Assembly: GCF_036323735.1 (NCBI RefSeq)
Contig: NC_086034.1
Coordinates: 30,434,439 to 30,498,438 of the forward strand
Source: Rattus norvegicus
Taxonomy: Eukaryota > Chordata > Mammalia > Rodentia > Muridae
Length of the DNA: 64,000 nucleotides
Direction: 5' to 3'
The notes under the pieces are model-generated. The model was not told where the DNA came from and searched no databases. It worked only from the letters and a program-made list of their open reading frames with translations. Numbering within the stretch: position 1 is the first letter of the stretch; the number at the start of each line of letters is the position of its first letter. The position numbers and the translations under genes are program-made. Below, piece by piece: positions 1 through 12,125 of this stretch.

Positions 1-699
1 AGCTTCCTTTTCTCATTTCACACAGGCTTCTTCCCTCAGAGTAAAGGCAGAAAGTATTGGCTGATCTCCTCCCCTCCCTTCAATTTCTCCTTCAAGATCC
101 CTGCTGTTTTACCCTCACAGATATTTACCATATAAATTATATACATATTTATATATTTTCTATTTTCTATATATTTAATTCAGATTCTTACCACAAAAAA
201 GTAAGTATCATGAAAGTAAGCCCTTTCTTATCTACTGTAATTACATTTAAGTACCAAAGGCAGCAACCTCCTTCACGTTTGACGCTGTTGCTGGCTTTTC
301 TTTTTTCTTTTTATTTCTTTTTATGACCCTGCCTCCTTATTTCTTAATAGTCTGAATTCTTGTTTGGCTTCCAAGTCTCCATCCTACATATTAAATTACC
401 ACCCTCTGTACTGGGTGCAGAAATCAGAATGACCTAGAAAGTAAAGTATTTTTAAAGAGCATATCGTGTATTATCAATCCTCATGAACTAGCCTTATTTC
501 TGTCTGTCTCTCCAAGCCAGAGCCTTACATATCATAGGCAACGCTGTGGCTCTGAGCTGCATCCCCCAGATTAACATGACTGTTCCTTACAGGTGGTTCC
601 TAGAAATAGATCTTTTCCTTCATACTCATTTATCAAAGACCCAGTACAGATGAGTGTGGGAGTCACTTTAAATATTCACTAATATGCTGTGAGAAAGAC

Positions 700-815
700 A
701 CATACCTATGTTCACATAGGCATATGAGCATACCTATGTTTATGTAAACATGTGAACATAACTATGTTCATATAAACATGTTCACATGCCTGTGTTTACA
801 TAAGCATGTGAACAA
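700..815. repeat. Short inverted/direct repeat cluster
   Basis: Units of the type CATGTGAACATA and TATGTTCACATG recur several times in both orientations, mixed with TGTTTATGTAAACA-like palindromes. The block can form alternative hairpins. It does not look like a known SINE and could be a decayed AT-rich minisatellite. Confidence 0.5.
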
Positions 816-1118
816 AGTGGCCATCCCAGACAAGCTATTGATATTCCAGGAAGCAGTTATGAGCTGTGTACATACAGTAGGTGCTCATTTTTTTCAACTT
901 GCCTTGAGATGCTCTGACTTTGGTGATTTCAGTAAGAACAAAGAAAGAAAATGTAAAGTGTCTATTCTAAAAAGATCATTAAATAACAAAGAAAACAAGG
1001 TTTTAAATGAAATGCTTTGGAATAATATGTTATTTCGGTTATTTTTTCTTCCTTGCTCGTGTGCTTTAGTCTTACTTGCCTTGGAATAAAGTATGGTAAT
1101 TTGAAATAGTGGGCTTGT

Positions 1119-1410
1119 ATCTACCTATGTATGTATGTATGTATGTATGTATGTATGTATCTCTCTATGTATATATGTATGTATCTATCTAGCTATCTCT
1201 GTATATATGTATGTATGTATGTATCTATGTATATATGTATATATGTATGTATCGATCTATCCATGTATATATGTATGTATCTATCTATCATCTATACACA
1301 GACACATATATAATTTATCTATATCATCTATTTATAATCATGTATTTATCCATCTATCATCTCTCCATTTCTACCGATAAGCATATCTATCATCTATCTC
1401 TATGTATGTT
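1119..1410. repeat. (GTAT)n/(ATCT)n microsatellite
   Basis: Long imperfect tetranucleotide tract: first GTAT units, then mixed ATCT/ATGT units, fading after about 1400. The overlapping Met/Tyr/Cys/Ile-rich frames are artefacts of the repeat. Confidence 0.9.
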
Positions 1411-1785
1411 TTCTTACTTGCCACAATTATAATTTCACAAAATAATTTTATTTAAAATTTTCAGGCATCACACTATTCTAAGTTCTTTCCATTGCATTTA
1501 GAAGAAAAGGAAACAGACCTAGTGTTATATTATTCACTTAAATTTTGAAGCAATTTGAAACGTTGTGCTGTGGTCATAATTTGCTTCATCACAAGCTGTT
1601 GATTAATAGTTATGAATGGGATCTGATGATAAAAATGTTTAACTAAAACCTCAGGACAGAACATGCAGCATCTGGAGTTGACAATTAGAAGTCGCTTCAT
1701 GTTAAATGTGGAGATGGCGCCTGGTGAGGGGAGGTGCTGAGAAGGGCACCTTCATTAAGAAGCACTTTTTCCTCTTCTCTTCCAG

Positions 1786-1946
1786 CTGCTTGCGGAGGAC
1801 TTCTTACAAAGCTCAATGGCACAATAACCACCCCCGGCTGGCCCAAAGAGTACCCTCCAAACAAAAACTGTGTGTGGCAAGTGATTGCGCCAAGCCAGTA
1901 CAGAATCTCTGTGAAGTTTGAGTTTTTTGAATTGGAAGGCAATGAA
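1786..1946 (+). CDS. Tll1: Tll1 exon: CUB3 domain, first half
   Basis: This exon encodes the N-terminal half of CUB3 of tolloid-like 1, a secreted Zn metalloprotease that processes procollagens and the BMP antagonist chordin. The peptide begins after a split codon with ACGGLLTKLNG and ends FEFFELEGNE; the first CUB cysteine, the N-G-T glycosylation sequon and the PGWPKEYPPNKNC motif are visible. The acceptor is a CT-rich tract with AG at 1784-1785 and the donor is GTAAGT at 1947. Start phase is 1 and end phase 0, so it joins in frame to the exon at 5973. The peptide fits TLL1 better than BMP1 or TLL2 as I recall them (GLLTKLNGTITT, FEFFELEGNE). The catalytic domain lies upstream of the window. 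Confidence 0.93.
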
Positions 1947-2196
1947 GTAAGTGAGCGATGTCTACAACATCTATATCATGTTTTGAGAACCTCTAACGGC
2001 AATCTGACAAGCTTAAAAGAAAGGAGAACGCGATGTGTTCAAATAAATATGCTCTTCATTACATCACTGCTCCTTTCTGTAAGACTCAACACTGGTCTGT
2101 TTTAGGCTGTAGGGAGCACCTCAGCGGTCCCTGCCAAGGCATCTGGCGAACAATCAAGTTATGCTACAAGGGGACCTGGTGAAGGTGTTAGAGGCA

Positions 2197-2552
2197 GAGA
2201 AAGGGGAACAGAGAAGAACAGAAAGAGACAGGAGAGAAAAAGAGAGAAAGAGGAGAAGAAGCTGGCCAGAAACAAGTGGGGAAAGGGGAAAGGAGGAGGA
2301 GGGGGAGAGGGAGAGATAGACTGATAGGGAGCACGCGCACTCAAGTGGGGGGAGAGAGGAGGGTGGGAGGGAGGGAGACAGAGAGACACAGAGACAGAGA
2401 GAGACAGACAGAGCCAGACGCAGAGGCAGAGGGGCAGAGGGGCAGAGGGGCAGAGGGGCAGAGGGGCAGAGGGGCAGAGGGGCAGAGGGGCAGAGAGGCA
2501 GAGAGACAGAGACAGAGACAGAGACAGAGACAGAGACAGAGACAGACAAGCT
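2197..2552 (+). repeat. Purine-rich minisatellite (GA, GGGGCAGA, GACAGA)
   Basis: An almost pure purine strand: irregular GA/GGA sequence, then about eight tandem GGGGCAGA octamers (about 2429-2494), then (GACAGA)n to about 2548. It begins about 250 bp downstream of the CUB3 exon. Arg/Glu-rich and Ser/Pro-rich reading frames across it are repeat artefacts. Confidence 0.9.
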
Positions 2553-3664
2553 AAACAATCTTTCCTATAGTTCCTACCAGGCTATTGCTAGGTAACTGTT
2601 GGGCGGAGCCTATAGGAAATCCTAACACAAATCTGCTGGTGTGGGATTTACTTAGATTTGTGTGGGAGACTGAAAATTACCAGGAGAAATTTTCAGCTAA
2701 TTTGATGTCTGATATTTAAGCTTCCATGTCCCATAGATATTTCTAGAAAAATCATAAATAAAAAACAAAAACATGATTAAATCAGAACAAAAAGTGTCCA
2801 CTTATAAGAAGGGTATGGTCTACATTTGGATATTAGTTTACTTTCATATGTATGCAGTTTTTCGTTATGAATTATGTTTATTAAAATATTAATTTTAATG
2901 TAAGAAATTATATATTTAATGGAACTTATTTTTCCTTTTCAAAATATAGCTTACTGGACTGAAAGCTCAGTTTTTTGACAGAAGACCACATTGAAATTTG
3001 TGAAATCACTTATGTGAAAATGTCTTTAGATGATTCACACACATAGCAAATACAGGTGCATTCGGTATTTAGGAATGATACCAAGGAAATGCCAGCTGGA
3101 TTTTGGTTTTACTGGGTTATTTTTATGAACAAGTTATAAGCACATTTCCTTTGGTGTCTCATTTTTTCCATTAAGACCCCTTCCTGATTCCTTTCTTCTA
3201 ACTTACATTTCTGTATTCATATTTAATTAACCATTATTTAATCCCAATAAGTATAATGAACATTTTTTAACATTTATATTTAATTGAACATGATTTAATT
3301 ACACCAAGGATAATGAAAAGTTATTTTGCCTTTACTGCACACCTAATAAAACTTGTCAAACATAGGATGAGAAATGCACGTGTGCCCCTGGGCCATTGCT
3401 AACTGGGGGTTTTTGTAGGTTTTATTCACAACCTTCTGCTCTACTGAGTTTTGGCTCTTGTTCCTTCTTCTCTCTGCTCCTTTTACAGCTTTTTAAATAT
3501 TATTTGCCTCCAGTAATACAACTTGTAGTTATTAAGGTACCTTTATGTATATAAAAAATAGCCTTTGGAGGATTTGAATTAAACACGGGGGTGAGTAGTG
3601 GGTAGTAAATTTATGCATTTTGGAGAGATGTAGAATCACAAAAATTACTTGGCTGGGATAAATA

Positions 3665-3960
3665 GAAAGGTGATTTGCAAGCTGTCATGCAACCATGGGA
3701 ACCTGAGATCTGTACCCAGCACCTACAAAGAAAGCTAGGCATGGGTGCTCAGGGTGCCAACACTAGGGAGGCCAAGACAGACAGGAGGATGCACAGGGCT
3801 TTTTAGGTGTTCAGTCTAGGCTAATTAGTGACCCTGCAGTTATATGAGAAACTCTAAAATAGAAACTTGAAACGGAAGTGGACAGCTCATGAAAAATGAT
3901 AACAGAAGTTGACATTTGACCTACACAAATGTGCACGAACACCTACCAATACAATTGCAT
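3665..3960 (+). mobile_element. B3-type SINE, degraded
   Basis: A diverged tRNA-derived head (GAACCTGAGATCTGTACCCAGC-like, about 3699-3720) is followed by a core containing GCTAGGCATGGGTGCTCAGG and a segment ending TTGACATTTGACC, running into a CA repeat. This layout matches rodent B3 elements in sense orientation. Confidence 0.6.
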
Positions 3961-3967
3961 GAAGATA

Positions 3968-4078
3968 CAACACACACACACATACATGCCCACACACATA
4001 CACATACACACATAACACACACAGAAACACAAACACATATACACAAACATACATGCATGCACACATACACACACGTCA
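3968..4078. repeat. (CA)n microsatellite
   Basis: Imperfect CA/CATA dinucleotide tract that looks like the expanded tail of the B3 SINE immediately upstream. Confidence 0.9.
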
Positions 4079-5972
4079 ATATGTTGATTTAGATTATTTT
4101 CCAATGTCATGGGAATCAATTAATCCTTTAGACATATTTAATCCATGTGGGATATAACCTTTCTTTATCAATTACCTCAAATCGGGGTGAACATTGAAAT
4201 GAAGAGATTTTTCATAAGACATTCAAAAAAAGCTTTTACATACTATGCACTTTTCAGAAATGAGATTTCCCTCTCAGTCTGTGATTTGATATTAACTGCG
4301 TGTTGAATTAGTTCTACTATCATAATTATCGCCTCAGCTATTGGTTGTGCCAGGAAAGACAGTTTGAATTGACACATGGTGTGAGAAGAAAAGGAATTTG
4401 TGTGCAGGAGGAGGGAGCAGAGGTGGTTTCATTACAAATGCAGCTTTGTGCTCCAGAAAGCCTATTCTCTTTGTAATGGCCACCACTCACAGAAGAGCTG
4501 GCTGTAAACTCCTCGGCATATGCCAGAATTCTTAAGCTCATAATGGGGTTTCTGTGTGGAAAGCCATTTCAACATTCTGTGTATTTCATAGCTTGATAAC
4601 TTAACTGCTCACATTAGGCCTAAGCAAAACATTGACTTATAGAATATAAGAATAAGTCAACATTTCATTGATTTATTCACTACTGATGCCCCATAGGAAA
4701 GTCAATAGCAAACACATCCAGCCTCTAAAACATTTGTTTAAAATGGAATTCTCTCTAAACAAACATTGCAGACTAACAAAGTGTTTAGAAAAATTACTTC
4801 ACTCCTTCCCACTAGTAGTTTGTTTATTTAGCACCTAATTAATATCACAAAAATCTCCCAATGATTTGCGTTGACATACTTCGAAGTACAGATCATGCCC
4901 CAGGGTTCAATTGTATGCATTGTTAAACCTTGCTAATTACACATTTATATAATAAGGTTTTTCATGCACGATGAATTCTGCAGAATATTCTCTGTTGGAG
5001 CTTGGGGGAAAGTATGCTGTGGAAACATCTGTTAGAGGCCATAAAATTGCTTAAGAATACTTGGCATTCAGCTGAGTCCTTGCATTTTCATGATGCCAGG
5101 TAAATAAATCAGACAAGCTTACTTCATTTTGTCACAAATCCATGGCTTATTCCACCAAGAGATTTAGCATTCGTTTGCAATCCTGGAGATGTCCTATAGA
5201 ATAACCTACAGTGCCGAACCCTGCAGGAAATGAAGGAACACAAACCTTTGAGTTAGCTTTAAAGACAGGAACTTATTATTGCACACTAACTGTTTAACTT
5301 CACCTTGGACTTATGATTTGGACTTGCTTGGGGAAGAGTGTCATGCTTACAGCACACAGTGCTGCTTTAAACCCCAATCTGGACTGTTATTCAACTACAA
5401 GCACATGGGATCCTATGCCTTTGTACATAATATATAAAAAAAATCTTAACAGAGAAAAAAGTTTTTTTGTTCATTCCCAAAACGGGAAGGATGACTTCTC
5501 TTGATAGTTGTCATTTCAGGAAAAATGTGCCAAGCAGTTTTATTCAATTGTCATTCATGTGACATAAGATGTGACAAATGCTTTCTTAATTCATTCCAAA
5601 ATTTAGAAGAAAAATAAAAAGAAGGCAGCAACGAGCAGATTATCTTCTGTCTGAGATCCCAGCCTCTTTACAAATGCTCACCTTAATTCTCCTCATATCT
5701 TGGTATTTTCGTAAAAGACACATGCTGTGAATCCCACAAGTAAAATGAAAAAAGCAGGTGCCACTCCAGGAGTTTTTCCACAGTAAACTTGGTGAACTTT
5801 CATGATGCCTTCTGCCCCACACTGTATTCCTGCTATTTTTTTTTTCAAATGAGTTATTCCTTATAGTACTACAGTGTGACTAATGTACTAAAACCATGGC
5901 AGGGTTCTCTAACGTAAATGTCAATCATGTTGTTCTCTCTAATCGGTGATCATGGCAACCATGTTTGCGCAG

Positions 5973-6153
5973 GTTTGCAAGTATGATTACGTGGAGATCT
6001 GGAGCGGTCTGTCCTCTGAATCTAAACTGCATGGCAAGTTCTGTGGCGCTGATGTCCCTGAGGTGATCACTTCCCATTTCAACAACATGAGGATTGAATT
6101 CAAATCGGACAACACTGTTTCCAAGAAGGGCTTCAAAGCACATTTCTTCTCAG
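5973..6153 (+). CDS. Tll1: Tll1 exon: CUB3 domain, second half
   Basis: Encodes VCKYDYVEIWSGLSSE through SKKGFKAHFFS and completes CUB3. The acidic residues of calcium-binding CUB domains are present: Asp in CKYDYVEI and Asp in FKSDNT, with the acidic ELEGNE end of the previous exon. The acceptor AG is at 5971-5972 and the donor GTATAA at 6154. The length is 60 codons plus one base, so it ends in phase 1. In this family CUB3 belongs to the non-catalytic region thought to affect substrate choice and calcium-dependent folding. Confidence 0.93.
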
Positions 6154-7802
6154 GTATAAGGGTGCACATGCTGTGTGGACAGGAGTTTCCGTCTTTGTAT
6201 GAACTGCTTTTAACTGACATCTCCTCTTCTTGTATAAGCAGGAAGCATGTAGAATGCCTGACCTTGGATTGGCAGCTTGATTTACTCCAATGTTAGTATA
6301 TAAATCTTATAAGCCCCAGAGACACCCTGCCCTTGAATAATAGCTCATGTATAAAATTTAAATATGCAGAGCCTGGTACAAGGTCTAGAATACTTTCACA
6401 TCCCGACTCTTCACTACATGTGTGGTATAATACTGACACCAGACTTTCCCAAGTCGGCAGATTTTCCAAATAGCATTTATTGACTCAGTAAATGTGATCT
6501 CATCTGAACACTAAATTTGTTTCCGTTTTATGTTTCTTTAATATGTTAGGCTAAAATTCATGTCATATTTTGTATAGTTTCTACAGAAATCATTGTGGCG
6601 AGTATAAAATTATAATTTTTGTACATTACATTTATGTAATTTTTACAGCTTTTCATAGATATATGGATATGTAATTTAATTTATATTTTATATTAATATA
6701 ACAATACCTAACATTTAATGGGTTGTAACTGTGAGTATACTTTAAAAGCAATTCAAAGTACATGTTTTACATAGAAAGCTAAAATGTAAAAAACTTAGTT
6801 TTAATAAAGAATATATAAACATGAACGAATTGTATTCTTCCAGTTTAGACTCACTTTTCATAAAATCATTCTCTGAACTTCAGAAATGGGTTGTAATAGA
6901 CTTTACCCCAGGAATCTATTCAGCTTGTGTAACTAGCAACCTATTTAACACAACTGAATCCTAATTATGTTTTAATATTAGGTAATTTAGAGTGAGTTAA
7001 TTTAAATTCTATTTATGCCATCCTTCCTCTGTTTAAAACTAATGAGATTTACAGTGTCCAGGGTCTGCCTGAGTGTTCAGTGTAATTGAAGTTAATGGTT
7101 CAGAAGCTCCATTGAGTTTCATGTCACCCTATCTTGCTTCCTTGTTCTCCAGCCCTCCCTTCTCTCAGATTTAATTACCTTTTAAAAATTCTTTGCGATC
7201 GTTGATTTAGGGTTTATTTTATTCAAAGTAGAATTTCAATATCCTACTCTAATAAAAGAAATACATTTTCAGACCTACCTATTTATTTTGTAGCTGTGCT
7301 ATATGAAATTTTTAAGTGATCCAGAGGTTATATGGAGATAAGATGGCCTAACTTAGTCCTGTCTAAATGTTTATTTTAAAAGTTAAATTTATGAAATGAG
7401 TGAATTTTTGTAAACCATTCAAAACACCTAGGATCTTTTACATTACTTTAAATGTACATTTTATCAAAAAAAGTTTTAAAGGTCTATTAACCAAATCCTG
7501 ACTGCAAACTATGCTTAACTCTATAGATTCTTTAAATTTAAAATTCATTGTTACTTCTGTCCAGGCAAAGCTCTGTGAACAGTAGCATTGGTGTATAAAA
7601 TGCCTTTGCTTCATTCTTATGACATGGGTGTGAAAGGCACACGGCTGGAGATCTGGCACATGTGTGCTCTGTGAACTTATAAAGTAGCCACATCCCTTGG
7701 CAGCACCCAAAATCAGGAATTTGTTATAATGCAAATCCCCTGGTATGTTCATGAAGCAACTCTGAAGCTAGTATTTATGTCAATCCTTTAATGAAAAAAA
7801 AT

Positions 7803-7803
7803 G

Positions 7804-7837
<34 letters not shown>

Positions 7838-7862
7838 ATATATACATATATATATATATATA
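7803..7862. repeat. (TG)n(TA)n microsatellite
   Basis: A run of TG, then GTAT, then TA repeats. Compound dinucleotide tract. Confidence 0.9.
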
Positions 7863-9021
7863 ACTTTTAGTTAATTTTGAAAAGCTGTAGACAAGATTAT
7901 TATTTAGAGTGACGTTGCTCAATGTACTGAGTGGCTAAGATCAAGAAGCAACAGAAGCCCTAACTCTGTTTTGTATTCCTTCGTATGTGTTCATCAGTGA
8001 GCTGGGACATCTGAAGGCATAAATGCATTGTTCCATGTCACAATGTGTTATCTATTCCTTAGTTTATCTTGTTCTGGCGGACATGGGCTTCACCATAAGA
8101 GCCAACCATGACCTTGACAATTGGCCTTGGTAACCTTTTACACTAAGCATCCTTAGGACATGAGGGAAAAGGGCACCCTTTGTTTCTTAATAGGTTTCCA
8201 CTTGGTAAAGTCCACAGTAACTGTTAGAAGAAAACCTCAAAAAATTCTCTTTGAGGTTTATGGAAAGTTCTTAGAAATCTGTCAGATTCAGGCTTAGAAA
8301 TATTTTGGATTTGGGTACATAGTTACATATACTTTACACCTAAATTCCTGGCTCTTTTTGTTCGCTAAGAGGTCTGTTTGCTGTAGGAAAGGAAGGTAAA
8401 ATTGTATTTGACATTAAGTTGCTATTCAAGGTGCAAGTAAGGGATGGCAACAGACAAAGATTTAGGTTGAATGTCTCTCTAATGATGGTCTTTCAGAATT
8501 CTAAACCAAGGGCACTTTTTATCTTAATAGCTGTGTATTTTCCTTGAAGAAATACTAGATTTCATAGTGTTTTGAGGATAATAGTATCCACAATAGTAAT
8601 ATAATGGTGAATTAAGATGTAATTCAGGGTAACTATATTTATTAAAATAATAAGTAAGAAAACCACAGACATACTGTACATTCTAAAAAAAATTAAAAAT
8701 TTTTTATCCCTTTGGAAACTCATTACTTGGGGTTTTGCTAAAGCATAGTCCTAAAAGTATTTTTACAAATTCTGTAGGAAAAAGTTGATCATAAGAATCA
8801 AATAACTCAGAACTCCCAGTCTTGGGACAGCTTCGTAAACTATCTCAAAACTACAAAGAGGAATTTCAAAGTAGGATTATAAAAATAATAACAGAATGTA
8901 ATAAATATATGACAGCAGGTGTATGTCGCATGATCTTTTGTATCATAGTTATTCAATGAATTTATGATCTAAAATTGTGTGTTATAGATTATTGGGAGAG
9001 ATCTAGATATTAAACCTGGTT

Positions 9022-9026
9022 TTGTG

Positions 9027-9082
<56 letters not shown>
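9022..9082. repeat. (TG)n microsatellite
   Basis: About 30 TG units with a single T interruption near 9041. Confidence 0.95.
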
Positions 9083-9083
<1 letters not shown>

Positions 9084-10309
9084 CTAAGGCGAGCTGCATG
9101 CAAACAGGAGTAAATGCCATATGTAAGTGCTCACAAATGACTGGATTATTGTACAGAAGTGCTGATTTCACATGTTGTACACTTTCCTTAAGGAATCTTT
9201 CTCTAAATTACATATAATCAAACTGTCAGAGGAAAAACTCTTGCATCCCATGTTTCCCTATTACTCAAAATTTTCTAAATCTAAAAAACATTTTCTATGG
9301 ACTGCCTTCTTCACATATGAGAGACTTTTACAATTTGTTTAGGTTCTAATCAGTTGAATACTTATATAAGATGGAAATATAGTTGAATTGATTTTGAATT
9401 ATCTCAAAATATTCAATTGAATATCCGTGATACTTTAATGTATTTGTTGATAGTTATTTTTAAAAATGCTTAGTATGAAAATTTTATTTTTAAGTCTCAA
9501 AAGTTGTTGTTTCATGATAAAATTCTAATCAAGAATATAATGCATACAGTTACTTATACATGCTCAACAATATCAATTACTAGAAAATTTAATATTATTA
9601 ATAAAATAAATTTTACTTCCTATTTTATATTATTCAGAAAGGAAAGGTATTTAAAAATCTAATATTCTTATAGAAGTGGTCCATCAGGAATAAAGACAAA
9701 CAAATTTTTCAAATTTTAGTGTATTTAGTAAAATAATGTATTCATAGTATTATTTTTGATACACCTAATAAAACAGTCACAGATATTCTATTTTTTTTCA
9801 GTCATAGCTTTCAACTATCGGCTTTTATATTTGAGGGAAAAGATAAAAAGTTGTTTTTAAAATTTACCAGAGAGATTAACATCTGTGATTTCTGCTACCT
9901 TTACATTGGAAAAATTAATACATTTTCATGTATCAATTCTAGTTAATTATAGAAATTCATCAGAAGGAATTATAAATAAACTGGTTTTATGTTTGATGAT
10001 CTATGTGTGTCTAGAGAAGCACACGTTATAGGGTAACTCCATTTTAACTCTTTTTATGTGTATATATGTATATGTTTTAGAAGACTCCTACAACAGTAGA
10101 TTTCTATATGTCCTTTTCAAAATCTCTTAGTGTTGGTTATCGCTCCATATACTCACTACTCTACCCTCCCTTACTATCCCACACCCCACTTAAACTGTCT
10201 TGCTCCATTACCCCTTCCCCTTTAAGTCACCTGCATTATAGCTCTTCTTCCTCAGATAATCACATTCTCCATAGACCCGTACTCACTCCCTGATTTCTAT
10301 GGGACCTCT

Positions 10310-11285
10310 ACATCTCAAAGCATACCTCAGTATCAGGAGTAATCCAGGAAAGAATTGGAGACAGCAGAGAACTATGGCAAAACTGTTTTCTGCACACAGC
10401 AGGGTAGTATGTGTGAGTTCCAGCAGCTCTGACAGCATGTACAACATCTGTATAAGCTGAAGGCACAAAAAGTCCCAGTATGGAGGAGGGACATGGCCCT
10501 CAAGGCCCAGCCCCCTAGTTGAGGAGTTCTTGGCAACTGATGGCTGCTATTGAAAGTCAGCTTTTCCTAAGCATGTGGCCTCTAATAGGCTGCCCCTACT
10601 CCAGTGGATGAACCTCTACTCATGCACATATTGGCAATGTTAAGTGAATTCCATGGGTATTTAAAAAGATAGAGCCAGATAAGGCCATCCTCTTATATGT
10701 GCAGTTGGAGCCATGGATCTCTCCATTTGTACTCTTTGGTTGGTGGTTTAGTCCCCAGGAGCTCTGAGGGGCTCTGGTTGGTTGGTATTGTTGTTCTTCC
10801 GATGGGGTTTCAAACCCCTTCAGCTCCTTCAGTCCTTCCCCTAACTCCTCTGTTGGGGTCCCTGTGCTCCGTCCAATGGTTGTCTGTGAGTATCCGCATC
10901 TGTATCAGTAAGGTTCTAGAAGAGCCTCTCAGGAGACACCCATATAATGGGAGGGAGGCCCTTGTTCCTGGGAATGCTCAATGCCCCAACCTAGGGGAAT
11001 GCTAGGACAGTGAGACAGGAGTGGGTGAGTGGGTGGGAGAGCACCCTTATTAGAAGCAGAGGGGAAGGGGTGGGATAGGGGGTTTTTGGAGGGGACACTG
11101 GAAAGGGGGGATAACATTTAAAATATAAAAAAATAGAATAACAAATAAAACAATAAAAAAATCTTTAAAAAGCTAGAACATAGGAAGTTGAAGTGAAAAG
11201 TGATAGAGGCCTATAAACAAAACAAGAGGGAAGGGAATTGGGTGGAAATGATCCAAACCTTTTATATTCATGTATGAATACTAAA
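10310..11285 (+). mobile_element. Old L1 (Lx-type) 3' fragment, sense, interrupted
   Basis: 10310-10668 resembles an old murine L1 3' UTR: CTCAAGGCCCAGCCCCCTAG, GGCAACTGATGGCTGCT, and the GTGGCCTCTAATAGGCTGCC type. The same element appears to resume at about 11173 (GGGAATTGGGTGGAAATGAT, then ATATTCATGTATGAA). Between the two parts sits a younger L1 piece flanked by the direct repeat TTTAAAAAG. Confidence 0.55.
10669..11163 (+). mobile_element. L1 3' end with 5' inversion, nested in older L1
   Basis: From 10669 to about 10945 the sequence is antisense L1 3' UTR (CTTTGGTTGGTGGTTTAGTC, then GAGCCTCTCAGGAGACA). From about 10948 to 11163 it is sense L1 3' UTR, ending in an A-rich tail. The direct repeat TTTAAAAAG lies on both sides (10660-10668 and 11164-11172). 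This is the pattern left by twin-primed L1 integration. Confidence 0.6.
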
Positions 11286-11999
11286 TGAGATATTTTAAAA
11301 TTGCTCTCAAATTATTAACAAACATATTTCTCCTAAGTCACTTCTACAGGGAAAATCCTGATTTGATGGAAATCAAGAGAATCGGATTGTTTTATAAATG
11401 ATCATAGTTACGGCCTTTCTTTAAGAGTGATTGTACCCATCTTAGGGCCTCGTTCCACTTCTCTTGTGGTCGTAACAGTGGCTTCCTATACATCTTGTCT
11501 TTATTCAGACTATAGATAACTTAAAACTTATTTCCAGAAAAGCTGGTAATGAATACTGATGATCAGATGAAGAATAAAGATTCTCCTGCTTCTACCAGCA
11601 GTTTCTACTCTAACACAAGTAAGATGGCCAAATGCCCCAACACTATCAAACTTGGAACCTCTTACAAAATCACTCCAGACCCAACACCAGAGCTCTCAGA
11701 GCCTCAGTTCATGTCCTGAGTGACTGTGCTCAGAAATCCAGCCAATGTCCAACACAAGTTCCTTCAGACACTCAATCCACAGGCCAAGAGTCCTAGCCAA
11801 ACAAGGGATGAGCTAAGCTACGGCCCCATGAGTCTTCTCTGCTTCGTGTTGAAAACCAGGAAATGTGTGGCTTATTTTATCTTCCCTCAGACTTTACCAT
11901 GATGCACTGAATTCATTTTGATGCCGTTTGTTAAAAAAAAAAAACAAAAACAAAACAAAAAAAAACTATTGTCTAATCAGGGCTTTATTTCTTTGCCAG

Positions 12000-12125
12000 A
12001 TAAGGATGAGTGTTCAAAGGATAACGGTGGCTGCCAGCATGAGTGTGTCAACACAATGGGAAGCTACACGTGTCAGTGCAGGAATGGATTTGTGTTGCAT
12101 GAGAACAAACATGATTGTAAGGAAG
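12000..12125 (+). CDS. Tll1: Tll1 exon: EGF2 (calcium-binding EGF) domain
   Basis: A single symmetrical phase 1-1 exon encodes the second EGF-like domain (DKDECSKDNGGCQHEC, VNTMGSYTCQC, then NKHDCKE). Six cysteines are in EGF spacing. D-x-D-E-C at the N-terminus marks a calcium-binding EGF, and C-x-N-x4-Y-x-C fits the Asp/Asn beta-hydroxylation consensus. The acceptor is AG at 11998-11999 and the donor is GTATGG at 12126. It links CUB3 to CUB4. Confidence 0.94.

Larger units (their letters stand above)
1..1785 (+). other. Tll1: Tll1 intron, 3' part (partial)
   Basis: This is the intron upstream of the first visible Tll1 exon; its 5' end lies outside the window. It ends in a pyrimidine-rich tract and AG at 1784-1785. 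Apart from an inverted-repeat cluster (about 700-815) and a GTAT/ATCT microsatellite (about 1119-1410) I see only unique AT-rich sequence. Short reading frames here have no recognisable family and appear random. Confidence 0.75.
1947..5972 (+). other. Tll1: Tll1 intron
   Basis: Phase-0 intron from GTAAGT at 1947 to AG at 5971-5972. It contains a purine-rich minisatellite (2197-2552), an old B3-type SINE (about 3665-3960) and a CA repeat (3968-4078). About 2553-3660 and 4080-5970 show only unique AT-rich sequence with no supported gene. Confidence 0.85.
6154..11999 (+). other. Tll1: Tll1 intron
   Basis: Phase-1 intron. About 6154-7800 and 7870-9020 are unique AT-rich sequence with nothing I can name. 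It also holds two TG-type microsatellites, a pair of nested L1 fragments (about 10310-11285), and an oligo(A) run at about 11932-11965 just upstream of the next acceptor (CTTTGCCAG, AG at 11998-11999). Confidence 0.8.

Noticed and set aside
1131..1432. Met/Tyr/Cys/Ile-rich frames over the GTAT repeat
   Set aside because: Low-complexity products of a microsatellite, open in several frames at once; not genes.
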